DNA from: CAYHSR01 sp043821725
GTDB taxonomy: Bacteria; Patescibacteriota; Patescibacteriia; Magasanikbacterales; GWA2-37-8
Length of the DNA stretch: 23,210 nt
Direction of reading: 5' to 3'
Assembly: GCA_043821725.1 (NCBI GenBank)
Contig: JBDRCM010000019.1
Coordinates: 1-23,210 of the forward strand
Below the pieces are notes generated by a model. That model saw only the letters and a program-made list of their open reading frames with translations. It did not search any database and was not told where the DNA came from. The translations under genes and the position numbers were made by a program. Shown piece after piece: positions 21,611 through 23,210 of this stretch. Position 1 is the first letter of the stretch, and every line of letters starts with the position of its first letter.

Positions 21611-22855
21611 TCAACTGCTTTTTAAGTCCTTTCTCATTTGTTTAGCAAGTTCAAATACAGTATCAAATTTTTTTTGATCCCGTAAATAGCGTTGGGTAGT
21701 TACTTTAATTGTTTTTTCGTAGATATTTTCATCAAAATTTTTGAAATGCACCTCTAAGCATACTTGGTTCGTGATTGAGTTATGTCCATAATAAAGCAAG
21801 CCAATGAATTCTCTGCCTTCCATCTCAATATTGCAAGTGTATAGGCCGAAAGCCAGATTTGCGTCTTTTGCTATTTGGACATTAAGATTTGCAGTTGGTA
21901 TTTTTGTTATTTCAGAAATGCCGTTTCCCAGCAGTACTTTTCCACGCAGTATATAGCTTCTGTTCATCATTGTTATTTTTGTAACGCACAGCAATACAAT
22001 GACCGCGCCAAATATCTGGCTCATTGAAAGCACATTTTTGTTTAAGAAATAATCAAGTAAAATGGCTGAAACTGGCCATGACAGTTCGCACATAGTTCCA
22101 ACTGATGCAGGTATTTTTTTTAATCCATAATAATAAATAAACATTGCCAGCGCGCCTGAACTGAATACGATAGTAATCAATGTCCACCATTGAGTGGAGT
22201 TTACGGTTTGTAGTTGGCTGAAATATGTTACTGCCGGTATTATCATTATTATAGTTGTCAATCCGAATCGAAGCGCTGTCAGCAGTCCGTAGCTAATATC
22301 CTTTAATGAATATTTTCCAAATGTTGTGGCTGATCCCCATGCAAATGCCGCAAGAAGAGAGAATATGATGGCCGCAGTAGCTGTATTGGCCACGCTGTTT
22401 ATTGCAGTTGGATCTTTAAATGTCATAAAGTATCCGGCAACAACAGCAAGACCTGCGTATATATAGAAATTTTTCGGAAATCTTTCGCGTAAAAATATTG
22501 AGGCAAGTATTATTGCGAAAATCGGCTGGAATTTTTGCAATAGTATTACTACTGAAATATCGTGAAAGCCGGTTAAGAACAACGCTTTTGTGATAAAGGT
22601 TGTGCCGAGCGCTCCGCCGAACAATGCCACCCAAAATACTGCCATCCATTGTTTTTTGTTGATTTTTTTGATTTGTTTTTTGTAGGCATACAAAAAAGGC
22701 GTTAAAACAATGAATCCAAGCAAGTGTTCAAGAAAAACCACAAGTGGACTTGGAAGAGTGTATAACTTCGGCCTTAAAAATGTTCCATCCAAGCTCCAAA
22801 GAATTGCGGCAATTGCTACGGCAAGCGCGCCCACAAATATTGCGTTTTTTTTCAT
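21611..22855 (-). CDS. EamA/DMT transporter fused to a riboflavin kinase domain
   Basis: A 414-residue protein. Residues 1-297 hold about ten hydrophobic helices in two repeats of the EamA/DMT type (for example VVILLQKFQPIFAIILASIF with LRERF, then MCELSWPVSAILLDYF). Residues about 300-414 match the RibF riboflavin kinase domain: LRGKVLLG, IPTANLNV with PTAN (320-323), GLYTCNI, the catalytic-type LEVHFKNFDENIYEKTIKV with Glu368, and YLRDQKKFD. The FMN adenylyltransferase half of bifunctional RibF is absent. The glycine-rich GRxLGF before PTAN is changed to SEITKI. DMT proteins of the RibN type import riboflavin, so I infer uptake followed by phosphorylation to FMN, which traps the vitamin. 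Upstream are a terminator and an FMN riboswitch-like 3' segment, supporting this. No Shine-Dalgarno site. Confidence 0.88.
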   Translation of the reverse strand: MKKNAIFVGALAVAIAAILWSLDGTFLRPKLYTLPSPLVVFLEHLLGFIVLTPFLYAYKKQIKKINKKQWMAVFWVALFGGALGTTFITKALFLTGFHDISVVILLQKFQPIFAIILASIFLRERFPKNFYIYAGLAVVAGYFMTFKDPTAINSVANTATAAIIFSLLAAFAWGSATTFGKYSLKDISYGLLTALRFGLTTIIMIIPAVTYFSQLQTVNSTQWWTLITIVFSSGALAMFIYYYGLKKIPASVGTMCELSWPVSAILLDYFLNKNVLSMSQIFGAVIVLLCVTKITMMNRSYILRGKVLLGNGISEITKIPTANLNVQIAKDANLAFGLYTCNIEMEGREFIGLLYYGHNSITNQVCLEVHFKNFDENIYEKTIKVTTQRYLRDQKKFDTVFELAKQMRKDLKSS

Positions 22856-22871
22856 AATTGTATTATTAATA

Positions 22872-22954
22872 AATGAACCCCTCCCCGACTCAGTCGGGGT
22901 AATCAGGCACAGCAGTTTGGAAGACCGCTATGGCAAGACCACAGGGTATTTAAC
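22872..22954 (-). repeat. Copy of the two-hairpin dispersed repeat in the leader of the EamA-kinase gene
   Basis: On the minus strand: TTAAATACCCTGTGGTCTTG, then CCA, a degraded first hairpin, a spacer ending TGATT, the perfect hairpin CCCCGACTGAGTCGGGG, then AGGGGTTCATT. It ends 17 bases before the start codon at 22855. Stem bases differ from the copy at 20452-20545 while pairing is kept in the second hairpin. Confidence 0.75.
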
Positions 22955-23002
22955 TTGCTTGCTCGGTTCCGCTTAGCGGGGTCCTCGCTACGCTACGTTA
23001 AT

Positions 23003-23025
23003 AAAAAAACCCACATTTCAGGGTT
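23003..23025 (-). terminator. Terminator between the FMN riboswitch segment and the EamA-kinase gene
   Basis: On the minus strand AACCC pairs with GGGTT around an 8-base loop, followed by a T-run. A second small hairpin, ACACT/AGTGT (23033-23046), followed by ATTTTTT, lies just upstream. Their place between the riboswitch-like segment and the gene fits a transcription-attenuating expression platform. Confidence 0.7.
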
Positions 23026-23048
23026 AAAAAATACACTAACAAGTGTTT

Positions 23049-23081
23049 TCTTCTTTCATCCGGACTATAGGGTCTGTCGCC
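23049..23081 (-). promoter_or_regulatory. FMN riboswitch (RFN element), 3' conserved part only
   Basis: The minus strand reads GGCGACAGACCC followed by TATAGTCCGGATGAAAGAAG. The AGTCCGGATGAAAGAAG core equals the conserved 3' end of FMN riboswitches, where CCGACAG precedes it. The conserved 5' block (GGGGCAGGGTGAAATTCCC-like) and CCGGCGGT are not found between here and the window edge. The segment directly upstream is the palindromic element, so the riboswitch looks truncated or interrupted. The downstream riboflavin kinase domain strongly supports the identification. Confidence 0.75.
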
Positions 23082-23127
23082 AAATACCATTTCTACTGCA
23101 ATTCATAAATTATAGCCAAAATCGTTT
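23066..23127 (-). repeat. Right arm of the diverged inverted repeat at the window ends
   Basis: The reverse complement aligns with 116-176. It overlaps the GGCGACAGACCC part of the riboswitch-like segment, so it is unclear whether those bases belong to the riboswitch or to the repeat. Confidence 0.65.
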
Positions 23128-23130
23128 CAA

Positions 23131-23210
23131 AATTTCTTGGCTTATCTTACAGATAGGCCTCAAAATTTTTTATCAAGCGAAGCGAGAGAAAAGAAAAATG
23201 ATAATTTTTC
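23131..23210. repeat. Terminal direct repeat, right copy
   Basis: Identical to bases 1-80. Confidence 0.95.

Noticed and set aside
1..23210. CRISPR array
   Set aside because: No regularly spaced direct repeats and no cas genes are seen. The repeats present are hairpin families and attachment sites.
1..23210. Plasmid or phage identity based on matching ends
   Set aside because: No replication, partition, capsid, terminase or relaxase gene is found, and the genes are chromosomal in type.

Overview
The window is an AT-rich bacterial segment with single-domain or oddly fused genes, short intergenic gaps, mostly no Shine-Dalgarno sites, and a genomic island anchored on two tRNA genes. The gene style (ATP-grasp/DUF1704 fusion, stand-alone tRNA-editing domain, decayed large serine recombinase, flavin salvage in place of synthesis) suggests a reduced-genome lineage such as Patescibacteria/CPR. 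That assignment is inference; no marker gene here proves it.

Layout. (1) 1-1250: a palindromic repeat whose first 80 bases recur at the right edge, a bidirectional terminator, and a minus-strand pair (small membrane protein and secreted beta-rich protein) that is more GC-rich than its surroundings and has strong Shine-Dalgarno sites. (2) 1337-10045: a metabolic/envelope block on the plus strand: a TrmB-type regulator with four tandem sensor units and a palindromic operator over its start; a two-gene operon of a PKD/7TM membrane protein and a large ATP-grasp ligase fused to a DUF1704 metallopeptidase; and phosphoenolpyruvate synthase. (3) 10095-16018: a tRNA-Asp locus invaded on both sides. 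On the 5' side lie a truncated tRNA copy with a replaced anticodon arm and a GIY-YIG nuclease gene. On the 3' side is a ~5.4-kb integrated element bounded by 67-bp direct repeats, carrying a broken serine recombinase, a TrmB-like regulator, a radical SAM/SPASM enzyme, a small coiled-coil protein, a possible ADP-ribosyltransferase-like protein and a small acidic partner. (4) 16436-20422: tRNA-Ser followed by gene modules (Thr-tRNA editing domain plus methyltransferase; winged-helix/phosphoribosyltransferase; Fic protein; small coiled coil), separated by scars that read on the minus strand like recombinase C-terminal tails. (5) 20452-23210: hairpin repeats of a dispersed family, a DUF389 membrane protein, and an EamA transporter fused to a riboflavin kinase domain, preceded by a terminator and the conserved 3' part of an FMN riboswitch.

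Most notable are the transporter-riboflavin kinase fusion with its FMN-riboswitch remnant, which looks like a one-protein riboflavin uptake-and-trap device; the ligase-peptidase fusion next to a 7TM partner; and the serial integration history at the two tRNA genes. The 80-base terminal redundancy could mean a circular molecule. It could equally mean that both ends of a chromosomal contig fall in copies of the same palindromic repeat, and the chromosomal gene content with no visible replication gene favours the second reading.
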